NCBI RefSeq assembly: GCF_041296385.1
Contig: NC_091013.1
Location: 68,541,563-68,605,562, forward strand
Direction: 5' to 3'
From: Aphelocoma coerulescens
Taxonomy: Eukaryota > Chordata > Aves > Passeriformes > Corvidae
DNA: 64,000 bases
How positions within the stretch are numbered: the first letter of the stretch is position 1; each line of letters begins with the position of its first letter. Both the position numbers and the translations under genes were made by a program. Shown here piece after piece: positions 63,501-64,000 of this stretch. The notes beneath the pieces were generated by a model, which saw nothing but the letters and a program-made list of their open reading frames with translations, did no database searches and was not told the origin of the DNA.

Positions 63501-64000
63501 GCTACCAGCTGTGGTCATTTTCATGCTTATGTTTAGCAGCGTTATCATTAAGGCTGGAGCTGCAGAAAAGGAGGCTGGTGTTCAAAGCAGCCTGTGTCTG
63601 AATAGTTTGTGGTCAAGTACCTGACAAAACATAAAACAAACCCCTAAGTTCACTGAATCAGTGACAGGATAGAATGAATGAAATTTAAATACTCCTGTAA
63701 CTAAATGAACATGAGCTCCTGCTAGCTCAGAGTAAAGTGCAATAGTTTTCAAGTGGTATAAGTTTATAAAAACTACAGATTTTGATCTACTGAAAATCTG
63801 TTATCATGCTTGTCCTTCTAGTCTTCTGTCTGCTACAGAAGATGTCAAATTCCTTTCATGTTTCCTCATGTTATAATGACTTTTGCCCTCTGATTGATGG
63901 ACCTATCCATCACTGCCCTTTCTTGCCACACTGCTGAATGTATGCACACTGTGCCAAATTCATTTCCCTCAACTAATGATGCTCCATGTGTGCATCTGAC
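54561..64000. other. Long noncoding stretch, nothing firmly recognised
   Basis: No exon, RNA gene or named repeat recognised over nine kilobases. Minor features are a GTTGACTTCAGTGGG motif at 54,587 (possible ancient repeat remnant), the 20-mer at 58,410-58,429 shared with 26,583-26,602, a pyrimidine-rich patch at 55,475-55,530, and a second one at 63,170-63,350 that includes an isolated splice-acceptor-like TCTTCACCCAG. Confidence 0.5.

Noticed and set aside
1..64000. CRISPR arrays, operons, bacterial or mitochondrial insertions
   Set aside because: No regularly spaced direct repeats, dense coding or mitochondrial rRNA/tRNA-like sequence was seen.

Overview
The window looks like bird nuclear DNA, probably a neognath and possibly a songbird. 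It is AT-rich and has no operons, dense coding or bacterial-type signals. What can be identified is a sparse set of decayed retroelements of avian type: at least six CR1 LINE pieces, one ERVL-type solo LTR, and one or two further LTR-like blocks. Simple repeats and scattered remnants of older amniote repeats make up the rest. No protein-coding gene, exon chain, tRNA, rRNA or known ncRNA could be recognised. The most economical reading is a gene desert or the inside of a very large intron. Family assignments rest on remembered consensus features, not on a database search.

Layout. From 1 to about 2,990 there is unremarkable AT-rich DNA. An LTR-like block with a TATA box and poly(A) signal (about 2,990-3,516) is followed by a CpG- and GC-rich promoter-like block with a good splice-donor sequence (3,540-4,080). 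A 132-codon open frame, also open on the opposite strand, lies at 5,072-5,467. An old tandem duplication (8,965-9,277) is followed by an antisense CR1 tail (9,415-9,640). Two perfect hairpins sit side by side at 13,340-13,384. An ancient CR1 reverse-transcriptase remnant lies at 14,215-14,545 on the minus strand.

The middle of the window holds an ERVL-type solo LTR on the minus strand (25,922-26,472), CR1 3' ends at 27,980-28,320, 33,736-33,988 and 41,640-41,825, a G-run at 32,780-32,800, and a 48-T run between 9-bp direct repeats (35,009-35,112). The right-hand part holds a polypurine tract (45,032-45,110). It also holds a composite CR1 whose reverse-transcriptase part is inverted relative to its 3' end (48,329-49,075), a pattern expected of twin priming. 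A (TTA)n microsatellite and several small tandem duplications follow. From about 54,600 to the end nothing is recognisable beyond one dispersed 20-mer and a pyrimidine-rich stretch.

There is no sign of a novel multigene system. The items most worth checking are the CpG-rich block, the double-stranded open frame at 5.1-5.5 kb, the inverted CR1 and the ancient amniote repeat copies.
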